NCBI GenBank assembly: GCA_025506515.1 | Contig: CM046444.1 | Location: forward strand, 70,228,192-70,292,191 | Source of the DNA: Flaveria trinervia | Taxonomy: Eukaryota; Streptophyta; Magnoliopsida; Asterales; Asteraceae | Direction: 5' to 3' | DNA: 64,000 nt | In this document: in pieces, positions 11,206-23,442 of the stretch | How positions within the stretch are numbered: the first letter of the stretch is position 1 | How the letters are laid out: every line of letters starts with the position of its first letter | Notes under the pieces: generated by a model | The model's input: the letters and a program-made list of their open reading frames with translations, nothing else | What the model was told of the DNA's origin: nothing | Databases searched by the model: none | Position numbers and translations under genes: made by a program

Positions 11206-11815
11206 AAACATGTTTCACCAACAAATATTTACCAATAGATATGTTCATCGGAAATTTATTAGCGGATTCACTCAAAACCCAGTTTAACAATTACTTTTTG
11301 GGTATTGGAGATATCGTATGTGATCCCCTGACAATTAGTGATCAAATGGTAACCTAAAGCTAATAATTGCCACATCATAGGTATTTTAGAAAGATTTCCA
11401 GTTGAGTAGTTCGGCAATGAATTTACAACAATCCGCTAAAGATCTCAACACGCAACCATGTGTTCCGAAAAAATTATGGATTAAAACTTTTCGATGGTAA
11501 TCGGCTAGAATTTATCTTTATAGTTACTGACGCGTCTCTCTAGCCTAAACATGGCAACCTCCTTGTGTATGGAAAATTTGAAAGATCATTTTTAGTAATT
11601 TTATGTACATAATTTGTCCGTACTAATGAATTTAATATTAAAGACCATTATTAGCAAGTTTGTTGGAAGTGATGGTCTTAAAATTAAAAACCTTGTCATG
11701 TGCGCATAAACATCACACGTCAGATAGGGTAGGAATCGATGGCCACGAAATGTGTAGCCAGTCCCTTATCTGTCATGTGCATATATAATAAATTTAATAT
11801 TTTTTGTAGTCTCAC
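11206..11815. mobile_element. Possible CACTA-like non-autonomous element
   Basis: The left end reads GCTACAAGAAAAC (from about 11209), close to the CACTACAAGAAAA terminus of plant CACTA transposons. About 590 bp on, TTTTTTGTAGTCTC (around 11801-11814) resembles the inverse end. The subterminal sequence has CACCAACAAAT / ACCAATAG words of the kind seen in these elements. There is no transposase. The 3-bp target duplication is not convincing, so this is a weak call. Confidence 0.3.
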
Positions 11816-12102
11816 ATCTAGCCATGAGAGTTGTGAGCACAAACATGGAAATGATGAAAAAACACTTCCCCTTAACTACCGATTGTATAGCCATTGGCAA
11901 GCGAGCCACACAAGCTCCTATCTATCTAGTAAATGCTAGTTTTGCTCACGAAGGAACTCTATTCTTTGGTTCCCGAAGGAACCATTCCGTAAATTCATAC
12001 ATAACATTTGTTCTCGTAGGAACCGTAACCATCCTAGATACCAAATACAAGCAAGTAGGATAAAAGAGTTCTATGCTAGTTCATAAACAGGGCATACCCC
12101 AT
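11816..12102. other. Intergenic, nothing recognised
   Basis: Short open frames occur on the plus strand but have no recognisable motif. Part of this stretch may be the 3' untranslated part of the LINE remnant to its right, although no poly(A/T) tail is visible. Confidence 0.35.
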
Positions 12103-12630
12103 TTATGTGAAACCAAGAAACGACATAACATAAGAAACAAGATTACTAAAATAATCATCATACATAGCTAAGAGTCTAGCCCAGTTCAATATCTTCAATC
12201 TTCCAATCTTTAGAATCATCATAACCCCCACTGTTTTGCGGACCTTCAACTTCATAAGGCGACACCGGATAGTATCCAAAATGACGCCAAGCAATAAGGC
12301 AGGATGCCGTGCATTGTTTTCGAATATCCTATTATTTCTCTCTTGCCAAATCATATAAGCTGTAGCCGCAACCGCTATACGGCCTAACACATCCATAAGC
12401 TTCCTCGATTTACCTCTAACAGTAACCCATTCCATAATATCCGACCAATTCTGATTAGCTTGATGCATACCTATTTTAGTCTTGAAATCATTCCACATAA
12501 TAGTCGAATATTTGCACTCAAAGAATAAATAGGAATGTGAATCGAAATCTTCTAAACAAAGCGGGCAAGCCATAACACTCATTGATTTTCTTCGAGACGG
12601 TTGCCATTGAAGAACTTTCTATTGTTGCAT
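12103..12630 (-). pseudogene. LINE-type ORF2 C-terminus (reverse-transcriptase zinc-binding domain)
   Basis: The minus-strand frame 12103-12582 starts with a CxxC-x6-H-x6-C finger (CPLC...H...FFEC), followed by MIWQERNNRIF. Both are typical of the zinc-binding domain at the end of plant LINE ORF2 proteins. Only about 160-170 residues remain of a protein that is usually over 1000. The upstream endonuclease and RT are absent, as expected for a 5'-truncated LINE insertion. No target duplication or tail could be identified. Confidence 0.7.
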
Positions 12631-14885
12631 AACCTAAATGTCCTTGCATGAGTTTCACCCACGTGAGTGTTGCCACTATGCATGCTAACATTAAGAATGT
12701 GATGAGGCCATCATTAGCTAACCTCGGGATTTGTTTCATCACTGCTCTTGAACTGTCAAGTGTTGCCAGACTCATAGGAGCGTCACCACATAAGTGTAGT
12801 TGGATGAATAATCATCGAGAACTCACTGTTTTTAACCTAAGATCCTAACTTTTTACCTCCAAATCGTTTGCTTATCTTCAGTGAAGCTAGTACCATTTTT
12901 AGGTGTAATAACAAATAAAAATCTCAATTTGGTTTAAACCCTAGTTTTACCCAAAACCCCATTTCTAATAATAACTAAATACAAGAAGATTGTTACCTAT
13001 TTTCATGTGTTTCTTCTTCATTTTGCTTTGGTAACACTCCAGCAACGATTTAAGCTCGACAATGGAGAATCAAATGGTTGTCCCCAAGCTTTTTCTCTCT
13101 TGAACCTCCCTCGTCTGTTGTGGCCTATGGGGCTCGCCCGAAGCGTCTTCCTTCTGGCTTCTTTCAAACATCAAATCATCACCCCGATTCCAACCTCATC
13201 GTTCTTCATATTCACGATGTTGCATGATTTTCATCAAAGTCACTGTATCAAATTGATACGTAGATCGAGTGGGAGGTTTATGGCCACCCTATGCCTTGTT
13301 GTGTGCGCTTACACATTAAGGATTATGTATTGATTTATCTATTATAAACTTTTAAATGTACATGAGAATGCATTATTATACATCTATATCAGAGAACAAT
13401 GTTAGCTGCATGAAACTATAAGCATTTCTATTATAACAATTAATGTTTTGTAACATAATTTAGTTCTCTATTTTAATAATATATATCTTGGGATCCTATT
13501 GTGCAAAAGCATTATATACAAAAGCCATTGCTAATCAAATGTTGTGAACTATCTAAAAAAGTGAAGTTAATAAACAAATAAAAATGAATAGTAGGAACTT
13601 TGGAAAACATTATGTTGGAATTTATGATTAGTACGATAAGATAGTTATGTTTCAGTTCATTCATTATATATAGTGTGAGGCATGAGTGGTGTGAGGTGGT
13701 AGGTCATTAGGACACGTGACATTACATTGTTGGACCATCAATTTTTTTGTTTGATTTTTCTTTTTAGTACTTTTATAAAAGGTTTGTTTGCAGAGACTAA
13801 TGGCTGCAAGAATTACGACTATAATTATAAAAAAATTACACACTCAGCTGCAGCTGCGTAGTGGGGGTGATAAAAAAGAACTAGTTATTTTTAAAAGGTC
13901 AAATGCTAATTTCTTACATTTTATTTCCTTTTGTGCAGTGTCAACAATTTGATGACACAACTCCCATTTATGCATATATTTAAGCCTATGAACCCGTGTG
14001 ATACACAAGTACTAAATGAAAAAAAAAAACAATAGTAAAGTTTTTTTTACAAAACACAAATTGATTTGAAGCTGTAACGAGAACATGAGAGAAATATTTG
14101 TTATTAAAGTAACATAAGAAAAAGAACTTTAATTGCTTACATAACCAAGTGTATAAATTCAAGAAGGATGTGTGGTGAATCAAAAAATCAAAAATCTCAA
14201 AAAAGATGCATCAAGTATGTAAATTCAAAAAACTTCAAATAACCAAATATGTTCCAAGAGTTTCAAAAACCAAAGCTTCCAAGCCATATCTATGAAATTG
14301 CCATTATTTTTTATATATTAACACAAAATCCTGCCCGTTTGACCCGTTTCAAAATAAAATAGTTGTTCAAGACTACAATGCCCTGTAAAAAGAACTAGAA
14401 AAACAATACAAGTTTAACAATATATCATTTTAACCCAACCCAAATAACTACCCACTTAACCAGTTACCCGAACCATTGACTCACCCATTCTATAAAATAT
14501 ATGAGTTTCCTTTCTCTTAACATGAACAACTCTAAAACAATTTAACAAAAGTATAAATAGGGGGAATACATACTTCTGCTATCATTTCTCTTGTCTTTCA
14601 GATCAGCTTTGTTGCTAGAAAATGCCAAAATCAAATTTACCTGCACCAGCCATCCATTGTAAGGTTCTTTTTGTCGTGAAGTAAAAGTTTTAATCATTCT
14701 CTACTTTTAACTTAGGACAAACCAACGTATAATTGACCATGAGTGAACGCTAGACTATTCATATAAACAAACTCTGGATAATAATTATACTTGGCTTTTG
14801 TAAAAAAAGATCAAACCACCTCATAACTTCTTCACGTTGGTGATTTTCTCATCACGAGCCTTGCTAACTTTATCTTAACTACTAA
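12631..14885. other. Intergenic, no gene supported
   Basis: AT-rich sequence with short frames on both strands, the longest being 13007-13333 on plus. None shows recognisable domains or a credible gene structure. Positions 13680-13870 are mixed low-complexity sequence without clear element ends. Confidence 0.4.
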
Positions 14886-16543
14886 TGTAACACCCCGACC
14901 CAGATAGGGCTGACATGTCACACAGTACAGTAATCAGAGGTACTAATAAATGCGGATATTAAATAAGTCAAATCAATACTGTTACATTAGTTTAAAAAAC
15001 CAAAATATTAAAGTCTTAAAATAAATGCTAAAAGTCTTGTTTAGTTATCGTCTCTTCACTTCCTAGCTTGTTCTTTAACGCTCTTCACACATTCCCCTGA
15101 TTGCCCTGCATACCTACCGCAAAGAAACAATGCGGCTGAGCGAGTGCTCAGTGAACAGATAAAATGAAAGTTGACACCAATACTGTAACGAATACAACTG
15201 TCACGATATATACACACATGCATATCACTATAACTCAGATCAGCATAATCACATAACACATATATCATATGTCAATTGAACATGCCATGTTAACAGAGTA
15301 TAGATTTCAGGTCTAGATATCATAGGTTTGACAGATTTCAAATTAACATACTTCTTATCATACATATTATGCTAGTTAACAAAAATTTAGATACAGATTC
15401 TTAGACAGATTAACTTTCTTATGGAAATATCCAATGAGCCAGAAACAAATATCAGAAATAAAGTAGTATTCATAATGTACAGAGGGTTGTAGTCCCGAAG
15501 TATAGATGTGTGGAGGAGTGTTGGCATACACTTACATCCACCAGATGCAGATATATCCTAGGATCAGTCCATAAGCCTCTGAAACAGATATAACTAAGTA
15601 CTTCTCCAAGCACATAGATATTCAGATAAAATAGAGACGCCGTGGTCTAATCACATCGCCACGAATGATGCCAAGTCATCGATGCCGCAATGACAAGTCT
15701 ATGGATCCTCATAGAAAGTGTTGCTTGGGTATCTGAGTTCATATCACAGATCGTATAACCAAGTTTAAAGTTCATTAAGCATAAATGAATTATATACTAA
15801 ATAAGTAACAAGTTCAATTAGGATAATTAGCTAAATGAAATAATAATAAGAAATACAGAATGGACATTAAACTAAGTCCTAGTGTGAGCCGAAAAATAAA
15901 CTTAACAAACAGAACAAATGAATCAAACTTCAGACATAATTTATAGTTTACACATACCAGACGGATCAAACCAAAACTAGTAGCGACGGAATATAATAAA
16001 ATAAAATGGGAAGTAAGTGAAATCCACTACATATAGTAGAAAGAATTGAATCAGATTATCCGTACCTTAATAGTAGAGAGCAATAATATTAATTTCCTAA
16101 GCTTGATCTCACACGTTGCAAAATCCTACAATATTGTTGTTCCAACATATATTAAGTCATGCACATCGTTGGGTCATTCATTCGTTTTGTGAATAAAATT
16201 AAAAGACTAGGATCTAATGATAAAGTTTATAATTACGGTTCATATATACATTTTTTTAACACAAGATATGAACCTTTTATTTACATACTTGTATATTATT
16301 CAATTAAAGATTTAAATAATTAAATATCTTTAATTACATCCTTTACCAAGCATATCAATTTCGGTGAATGAAACGTTTGTATCTATAAATCTACACATGC
16401 TATGTATAATATATGTAATTTATTTGGGATGGTATATTTCAAACAGATCAAAATACATTAATGTTTTATATCTTTCTTTTGTTGAGGGTTTTGCATGATC
16501 AAGTGGCAATAAACTTTCTATTTATTTATCTATTTATTTATTT

Positions 16544-16574
<31 letters not shown>

Positions 16575-17460
16575 TATATCAGGTCTATCATATATATCAC
16601 ATACATTATATACATATACTTCATCTTCTTCGCAACTGTGTTTTATTTACTCTCGTTGGAACCTTTGAGTAAACATTCAAATAGTTCAAAACATTAAAAT
16701 AATATCCATGTATGCATATATATATATATACATAAACATATATGTGTGTACGTGTATGAGAAGTTTAGGAAGTTACGTATCTAATCACCTAAGAACGTGA
16801 TTAGTGGGATACCTTAATAGTGGAGAGTGGCGAAATAGAAGAAAAACAAGCTGGAATCACACAGTAGGGGCTTGTGAGTGTCGTGCGGTTGCGGAGGAGT
16901 CGCGTTGGTGATCCGTAGCGGCTAAGAACTGAGTATAAATAAAGTGTCTCTTCGATTCAAACCGGTCTAGGTTCGCACGCATATGAATAATTGTCTTGAA
17001 GCCGTTATCTCCGGTCAAAAAGAAGCGATGGCCGTCTCCGTGAAGATTTGTCGGCTTACCCTACGATGGTGCTTAGGCGGTGATGTCAAAGGAAACAGGG
17101 GTCGGATAAAGGCTTGTGAGGTAGTGTTTCTATCAAGGTTTGTGAGGTATAAATCATCCTTAAATCAAGTTATATGACCGATCGAATACTTGCCGTTGAT
17201 CATCAAAATCGCAATGATTTTGGTGGAGTTTAGGAAAGGTCAATTAAAAAGGAAAATAAATTAAAGATTTCATGGTACGAAACGCGGCAATCATGCGAAG
17301 ATTGAGAAAGAATTTTAGTTTCTTTATATTATATTATATTATATATATGTTATAAATACAAACGTTTATGATTTCATTTCTACTAATGTAAATCTTGATA
17401 TTAATATATTATTAATATAATATTTCTTTCATTTATTTTATTTTTAAATTTAGGTTATTT
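14886..17460 (-). repeat. Gypsy-2 3' LTR
   Basis: It starts TGTAACACCCCGACCC. Its inner end is set by a polypurine tract read on the minus strand from about 17466-17485 (TTTAGGGGAGTAG). The exact inner end is blurred because no CA dinucleotide is left there. At about 2.57 kb it is long for an LTR but similar to the other gypsy LTRs in the window. It contains simple repeats near 16.5-16.75 kb. Confidence 0.7.
16517..16576. repeat. (TTTA)n microsatellite inside the Gypsy-2 LTR
   Basis: About 60 bases of nearly uninterrupted ATTT units. A shorter (TA)n/(TG)n run follows at about 16713-16760. Open frames through this stretch are low-complexity artefacts. Confidence 0.9.
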
Positions 17461-17706
17461 TAACTCTACTCCCCTAAATTTTAATTTCGTCCTCGAAATT
17501 CGGTTTAAAACGTAAACAAACAAATTGAAATACACATAATATCTAAAACAAGGAATTTCTAAACTACTACAACTTTTGTATCACAACCCGCAAGTAGGAG
17601 CCACATAAACATATATATGGTCTAACAAAAAATGATAAATTAGGTACTTATGGCTTGTCTACTAATAACATAATTACTAATACCCAAAGATAAGATATAG
17701 CATACC

Positions 17707-18889
17707 TTAGTTTTCAAACGAAAGGATCATTTCTTCTATCTCTCGCGTTGCCTCACACTCAGAATGATTTTTCCATAAAACCTTAATAAACGGTATCGAC
17801 TTATGCCTCATGACTCGTGTTTGACAGTCAAGAATGGCCTCAGGTTCCTCTTCATAAGATAGATCTTCCCGAATTTCATGTAGAGGATAACTAATAACAT
17901 GCAGCGGATGGTAATTGTGTCCCCTCAACAGAGATACATGAAAAACATTATGGACATGGGAAAGTTGCGATGGTAATGCTAACCGATACGAGACTTCTCC
18001 TACTTTTTCAGTTATCTCAAACAACCCAATAAAACGAGGACTAAGTTATCCTTTAATGCCAAAATGTCGGACACCTCTACATGGTGATACTTTTAGGAAC
18101 ACTTTATCACCAACATGAAACTCTAATGCTCGTCGATGTCGGTCTACATAACTCTTTTGTCTACTTTGAGCCTCCTTTAGTTTCTCGCGAGCAATGGCAA
18201 CCTTTTCATTCATAATCTGCATCAATTCGGGACCTTCAATCATCTTTTCTCCAACCTCGTTCCAACATATCGGTGCTTTACATTTTCGACCGTATAAGAG
18301 TTCAAAAGGAGCCATATCAATACTCGCCTGCCAACTGTTATTATAGGAAAACTCGACTATGAATAAGTACTCATCCCAGTTATCGGTCCATTCGAGTGCG
18401 CACGCTCGAAGCATATCCTCTAATGTCTAAATAGTGTGTTCAGATTGCCCGTCAGTCTGAGGATGGAAAGCGGTGCTAAATCTTAACTTAGTTCCCCAAG
18501 CCTTCTGAAAAACCTTCCAGAAACAAGACGTGAAAGAGGGTCTCTATCACATACTATAGAAGATGGTGTGCCATGAAGTCGAACAATATCATGAAGAAAT
18601 ATCTCTGACAGTTTACTCACCGAGTACCTTTCTGAATGGGCAAGAAATGGGCTGACTTTGTGAGTCTGTCAACTACAACCCAAATAGCATCATTCTTCTT
18701 ACAAGTTCTTGGTAAACCCATCACAAAATCCATAGATACGTCATCCCACTTCCAAACTGGGATATCTAGTGGCTGCAACAATCCACTAGCTCTCTGATGT
18801 TCTATCTTTACTTGCTGGCAAGTTAAACAATGACCCACGTACTTAGCCACTTCTTCTTTCATTCCGCTCCACCAAAAGTTTTGCCTCAA
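17707..18889 (-). pseudogene. Gypsy-2 integrase and chromodomain, broken
   Basis: From right to left the region holds the zinc-binding part (HCLTCQQVKIEHQ), the core with WVVVDRLTKSAHFLPI (first catalytic Asp), then ELLYGRKCKAPICW, the FHVSLL tail and a chromodomain-like end with EPEAILDCQTRVMRHKSIPFIKVLW (two pieces of the same domain). Breaks occur at about 18617, 18425 and 18045. The part with the second Asp and the Glu (18420-18620) is out of frame with its neighbours. The chromodomain, used by these elements to target heterochromatin, is the best-preserved part. Confidence 0.85.
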
Positions 18890-19893
18890 ATCTCAATACA
18901 TCTTGGTAGATCCGGGTGGATTGAGAATGGCGAATTATGTGCCTCAACTAACAAGGATTCACGAAGAGCAGAATCATTAGGCACACATAATCTCTTCCCG
19001 CACCATATCACTCCTTGTTTATCAACTCGGAATTCAGATTGCTTCCCAATCTCTAAGTTTTGTAAGATTCCCCAAAGTTCACCATCTTGTTTCTGAGCCT
19101 CCTTAATTTGTGTGATTAGGTTTGGTTCTATCTTTAGTCTTGCAAGATAACCACTAGAACCATTAAACTGTAAGCCGATTTCCATTCTCTCTAGGTCTGA
19201 TATGATTTGAGGTTGAAAACTAAGGCATGCTAAACCCCCAGAATTCTTCCTACTCAGTGCATCCACCACAACATTAGCCTTACAAGAGTGGTATTGAATG
19301 TTAGTGTCGTAATCCTTAAGCAATTCCAACCATCTCCTTTGTCTCATGTTAAGTTCTTTCTGAGTGAAAATATACTTGAGACTTTTATGGTCGGTGAAGA
19401 TATCGCATGTCTCACCATATAAGTAATGCCGCCAGATCTTGAGTGCAAATATCACCGCAGCTAGCTCCAAATCATGTGTTGGGTAATTTACCTCATATGG
19501 CTTAAGTTGTCGTGAAGCCTACGCAATGACTTTTCCATGCCGCATAAGGACACAACCACGCCCTTTCTTTGAGGCGTCACTATAGATTTGATATCCGCCT
19601 ATACCCAAATGAAGAGTAAGAATAGGAGCGGAGACCAATCTTTTCTTTAGTTCTTCAAAACTTCTTTCTCTTTCATCATTCCAAGTGAATTTTACCCTTT
19701 TCCGCATAAGCTGTGTGAGGGGCAATGCCAAGCTAGAAAACCCCTCAACAAAAGGGTGGTAATACCCCGCTAAACCCAGAAAACTTCGAACTTTAGTAAC
19801 CGAAGTTGGTCTAGGCCACTTGGTAATAGCTTCCACCTTTGTTGGATCCATAGTGATACCTTCGGCCGATACGACGTGGCCTAGGAATGCCAC
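18886..19893 (-). pseudogene. Gypsy-2 RNase H and RT-RNase H connection
   Basis: The frame 19519-19893 carries the end of the RT ([19 protein letters not shown]) and the start of RNase H with IYSDASKKGRGCVLM, keeping the catalytic Asp. After a stop at about 19518, RNase H continues in 18886-19470 ([29 protein letters not shown]) to VVDALSRKN. The IN zinc-binding N-terminus follows in the same frame. Confidence 0.85.
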
Positions 19894-21002
19894 TTGTTCG
19901 AGCCAGAAGTCACACTTGGAAATTTTGCATATAATCTCTCTTGACGTAAAGTCTCAAGAACAATGCGAAGGTGATCTTCATGTTCTCCCTTGGTTTTAGA
20001 AAATACCAAGATATCGTCAATAAAAACAATCACGAAACGATCAAGGTATTCATGAAACACACGGTTCATAAGGTCCATGAAAATAGCTGGAGCATTGGTC
20101 AAACCAATAAGCATGACGAGGAACTCATAATGGTCGTAACGTGTTCGAAACGTTGTTTTAGGAACATCTTGATCTCTAACCTTCAACTGGTGATAACCTG
20201 ATCTAAGATCAATCTTCGAGAAAAAATTTTCTCCTTGAAGCTGATCGAAGAGATCATCAATACATGGTAGTGGATACCGGTTACAGATAGTGATTTTGTT
20301 AAGCTCTTGGTAGTCAATGCACAATCTCATGCTACCATCCTTCTTCCTCACAAAGAGTACTGGTACGCCCCAAGGTGAAACACTTGGTCTAATAAACCCA
20401 AGTTCCAAAAGTTCTTGCAACTGCTCCTTTAGTTTCTTTAACTCCAATGGTGACATCTGAAAAGGTGCTTTTGAGATAGGTTCAACTCCAGGAACCAGAT
20501 CGATGGTGAACTCAACCTTGCGCTGGGGTGGTACCCCCGGTAATTCTTCTGGGAAGACGTCAGGAAAATCTCGAACAATTGGAACATCTTCAATACGTGG
20601 TGTTTCTACCATAGTATCTTTAATCGAAGCTAAGAATCCTTGACATCCATGGGATATTAACCTTTCAGCTTTTAGTGCAGATATAACCTTAATAGGTTTC
20701 CGAGGGTGAATTCCTTGGTAAACAAACTTAGGTTGCTGAATATCGCCAAATAGAATACGTTTCGAGTGGAACTCGATGGTTGCTCGATATTGAGTCAACC
20801 AATCCATGCCCAGAATCACATCAAAGTCGCTCATTTGCATGGGAAGCAGATTTGCTTTATAGATAATATTACCAATACGTAACGGAAAATCTCGATAGAT
20901 AGAAATAATGAAAGTATAATCTAAAAGAGATGGCACAATCCTAAGGTGCTTAGCAAATACTTGTGAGACTACTGAGTGGGTTGCCCCGGTATCAAATAAC
21001 AC
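19881..21002 (-). pseudogene. Gypsy-2 protease and reverse transcriptase
   Basis: This is a 373-residue open stretch and the best-preserved pol frame of the window. It starts in the protease active site ([10 protein letters not shown], intact D-T-G), runs through [10 protein letters not shown] and the conserved [11 protein letters not shown] linker, and into RT with [40 protein letters not shown] and the catalytic [10 protein letters not shown] (the two Asp intact). It stops at about 19881, just after the palm. The N-terminal part of the protease and gag lie in other frames to the right. Confidence 0.9.
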
Positions 21003-21190
21003 ATATAAGTCTCGCTCAGCAAGATAAATAATACCCGAAACAGTACCTAGAGCAAGAATGAGAACGGAGAAACTAATGATATAATGAAACTAGAGCCGTC
21101 AAGAAGGTGTATTTGTGATTATTGAAACGAAAGATTATAAGTAATTGTACATAGAGTATTAGCAGCTTCTCCAGCAGTAAGTGCAAATAC

Positions 21191-21565
21191 TCATCCTCTA
21201 ACAGCACGCTGAGCGTTCGCCCTTCTATTATTCCCATCCTGTGCATTCATTGGCTTAGGGCAGTCCTTCACCAAATGCCCAGTTTCCCCACAACGAAAAC
21301 AAGCCCGGGTAGCCCGACGACAAGGACCCGGGTGTCGCTGACTACACTGGCTATATATAGGTTTAGGAGCTAAATTTAGGTTTCCTCTCTGATTTAGTGG
21401 TTGCGCTTGGATTGGTGGTTGGTAAGGTTTAATCTGTCCATGATTTTGAGCCTTACCCTTCCAAGGCTTAGTGTGATTTCCAGTAATTTGATTTCCCTGG
21501 CGATTACGTTCATTATTATTTTGAGTTGACCCTTGAGACGATGATTGACCTATGGGCTGGATGCG
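21191..21565 (-). pseudogene. Gypsy-2 Gag C-terminus with a zinc knuckle
   Basis: A Gln/Asn/Pro-rich stretch leads to one CCHC knuckle (CFRCGETGHLVKDC), the nucleocapsid RNA-binding motif. The N-terminal Gag domain is missing because the sequence changes at 21565 to a copy of the RNase H region. Confidence 0.8.
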
Positions 21566-21950
21566 GTGAAGATGTCGCATGTCTCACCATATAAGTAATG
21601 CCGCCAGATCTTGAGTGCAAATATCACCCAGCTAGCTCCAAATCATGTGTCGGGTAATTTACCTCATATGGCTTAAGTTGTCGTGAAGCATACGCAATGA
21701 CTTTTCCATGCTGCATAAGGACACAACCAAGCCCTTTCTTTAAGGCGTCACTATAGATTTGATATCCACCTGTACCCGAAGGAAGAGTAAGAATAGGAGC
21801 GGAGACCATTTATTTCTTTAGTTCTTCAAAACTTCTTTCTCTTTCATCATTCCATGTGATTTTACACCCTTTTCGCATAAGCTGTGTGAGGGGCAATGCC
21901 AAGCTAGAAAACCCTTCAAAAAAACGTCGGTAATACCCCGCTAAACCCAA
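21566..21950 (-). mobile_element. Second Gypsy-2 fragment (RNase H to RT end)
   Basis: Nearly identical to 19391-19780 of Gypsy-2, in the same orientation. It encodes the same IYSDA-type RNase H start and [20 protein letters not shown]. It starts at a GGTGAAGAT word shared with the gag side of the junction. It ends at GCTAAACCCA, where Gypsy-1 LTR sequence begins. It is a remnant of another copy, not part of the Gypsy-2 reading frame. Confidence 0.85.
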
Positions 21951-21968
21951 AAATAACCTGGTGTTACA
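21949..21968 (-). repeat. Stub of the Gypsy-1b 3' LTR
   Basis: The sequence ending CCTGGTGTTACA matches the inner end of the Gypsy-1 LTR (compare 2335-2352) and is followed by the same polypurine tract. All outer LTR sequence is gone and replaced by the Gypsy-2 fragment. Confidence 0.8.
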
Positions 21969-22728
21969 AGTCCACCCCCTTATATAGGTTTCATCCCCGA
22001 AACCTATTATTCCTCAAACAATCATGGGTAATGCTTCTCATCTCTCCTTCAATCTCCCACGTAGACTTAGATCCCTTCCTGTGCTTCCACTGTACACGCA
22101 CAAGAGGAACCACTTTATTCCTCAACCTCTTCTCTTTACGATCAATGATTGCCACTGGTTGCTCCATGTAATTGAGTCATTCATCTACCTCAATATCCTC
22201 TGGTGGTACCGTCATATCTTCATCTGCTAAACACTTTCTCAGATGAGATACATGAAATGTTGGGTGAATTCCACTTTACTCAACTGGTAACTCTAGTCTA
22301 TAGGCTACCTCTCCTACTCGAGCAATGATTCGGAAAGGCCCTATGTATCTCGGGCTCAACTTGCCCCCATTTTCTAAACTAATGATACCCTTCCAAGGTG
22401 AGACTTCACTTCAACATAACCCTGTCACCCACTCTGGAACTCAATCGGTCTACGTCGTTTATCGGCATACAACTTAATTATGTCTAGCGTTGGCTGCCTT
22501 CATGAAGGCCTTGATCTTTCAAGCTCTCAGTCGTAGCCTCGATCGTCTCACCTCGACGCTTCTAAGACTTTCTGACCAATATCACCCAACAACGGTGTTC
22601 TGCAATCTCCTACCATATAGCATCTCATAAGGGGGCTACCAATGCTGGCATGATAACTGTTGTTCTACGAGAACTCAGCTAACGGTAAGTGGTCTATCCC
22701 CAATTCCTCAAAATCAATGACACTGCAT
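21969..22728 (-). pseudogene. Gypsy-1b end of integrase and chromodomain region, decayed
   Basis: Aligns with 2353-3110 of Gypsy-1a through the whole length, but with many single-base indels, so no frame survives. It would be the integrase C-terminal part with the chromodomain-like end. Copia-1 is inserted at 22728/22729. Confidence 0.75.
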
Positions 22729-22839
22729 TGTTGGACCAAAGAACCAATGAGCCAAGATCAGAAAACCTCTAAGTCCCACATGATATCCAACATTGCTGAG
22801 AGCTTCATCAGCAGTTTGACAAGTACTGAAGACTTCAAC

Positions 22840-23365
22840 AGCTGAAGATCAAGTGCTGAAGACTTCAACAGCTGAGACTAAAGTGCTGAAGTACAACAGC
22901 TGAAGAACACAAGTACTGAAGCTGAACAGCTGAAGACACAAGTACTGAAGCTGAACAGCTGAAGAACACAAGTGCTGAAGCTGAAGACCAAAGTACTGAA
23001 GTACAATAGCTGAAGAGTTTACAAGTGCTGAAGATCAACAACTGATGTACAAAGTCTGAAGACAAAGACTGAAGACATCAGCTGATGATATCTACTGAAG
23101 TCATCAGCTGATGAAACGTCTGAAGTTCAGTCTGAAGATCAAGTACTGAAGTTTCAGTAGTTTGTCACAACAGCTGAAGAGTACTTCTTCAGTAGTTGTG
23201 ATATCAGTAGTTTTATATTTTTACTTTCAGTAGTTTTGTAAAACGACTGAAGAGCTTGTTCTTCAGTCGTTGTAGTTTCAGTAGTTTTTATTTTTTCAGT
23301 AGTTATAACAACTGATAACACTTAGCATTTTTGTAAGGAGATGTCAGCTGTTTTGACATCTTCAG
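22840..23365. repeat. Inverted-orientation motif array in the Copia-1 LTR
   Basis: From about 22840 to 23150 the words are in the CTGAAG sense. From about 23150 to 23365 they are in the CTTCAG / TTCAGTAGTT sense. The LTR upstream of the TATA box thus has a large imperfect foldback character. The same design is repeated in the 3' LTR and in the spacer 29767-30450. Confidence 0.8.
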
Positions 23366-23434
23366 TAGTTGTGTTTCATTTGTAATAATTCTGTTAGATG
23401 TCACTATCAAGTGACATCAGCAGACATCACATCT

Positions 23435-23442
23435 TATATAAG
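23435..23442 (+). promoter_or_regulatory. TATA box of the Copia-1 LTR promoter
   Basis: TATATAAG about 200 bp before the LTR end, with the motif array upstream. The 3' LTR has TTTATAAAG at the same place (34804-34812). Confidence 0.65.

Larger units (their letters stand above)
14886..21565 (-). mobile_element. Gypsy-2, Ty3/gypsy chromovirus, 5'-truncated
   Basis: A minus-strand element with its 3' LTR at the left (14886 to about 17460), then integrase, RNase H, RT, protease and part of gag. The 5' part of gag, the PBS and the 5' LTR are missing. At 21565 the gag sequence stops and joins a second copy of the RNase H region. The pol sequence is clearly different from Gypsy-1 and Gypsy-3. Confidence 0.85.

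Noticed and set aside
11739..12063. Two overlapping plus-strand frames of 66 and 79 codons
   Set aside because: No motif recognised. They lie between a possible CACTA end and a LINE remnant, and are probably chance.
13007..13333. 108-codon plus-strand frame in the intergenic stretch
   Set aside because: No recognisable domain, no splice or promoter context, and the length is possible by chance.
16461..16697. Plus-strand frame rich in Phe/Leu/Ile/Tyr, looking like a membrane protein
   Set aside because: It is translation of an (ATTT)n microsatellite inside the Gypsy-2 LTR.
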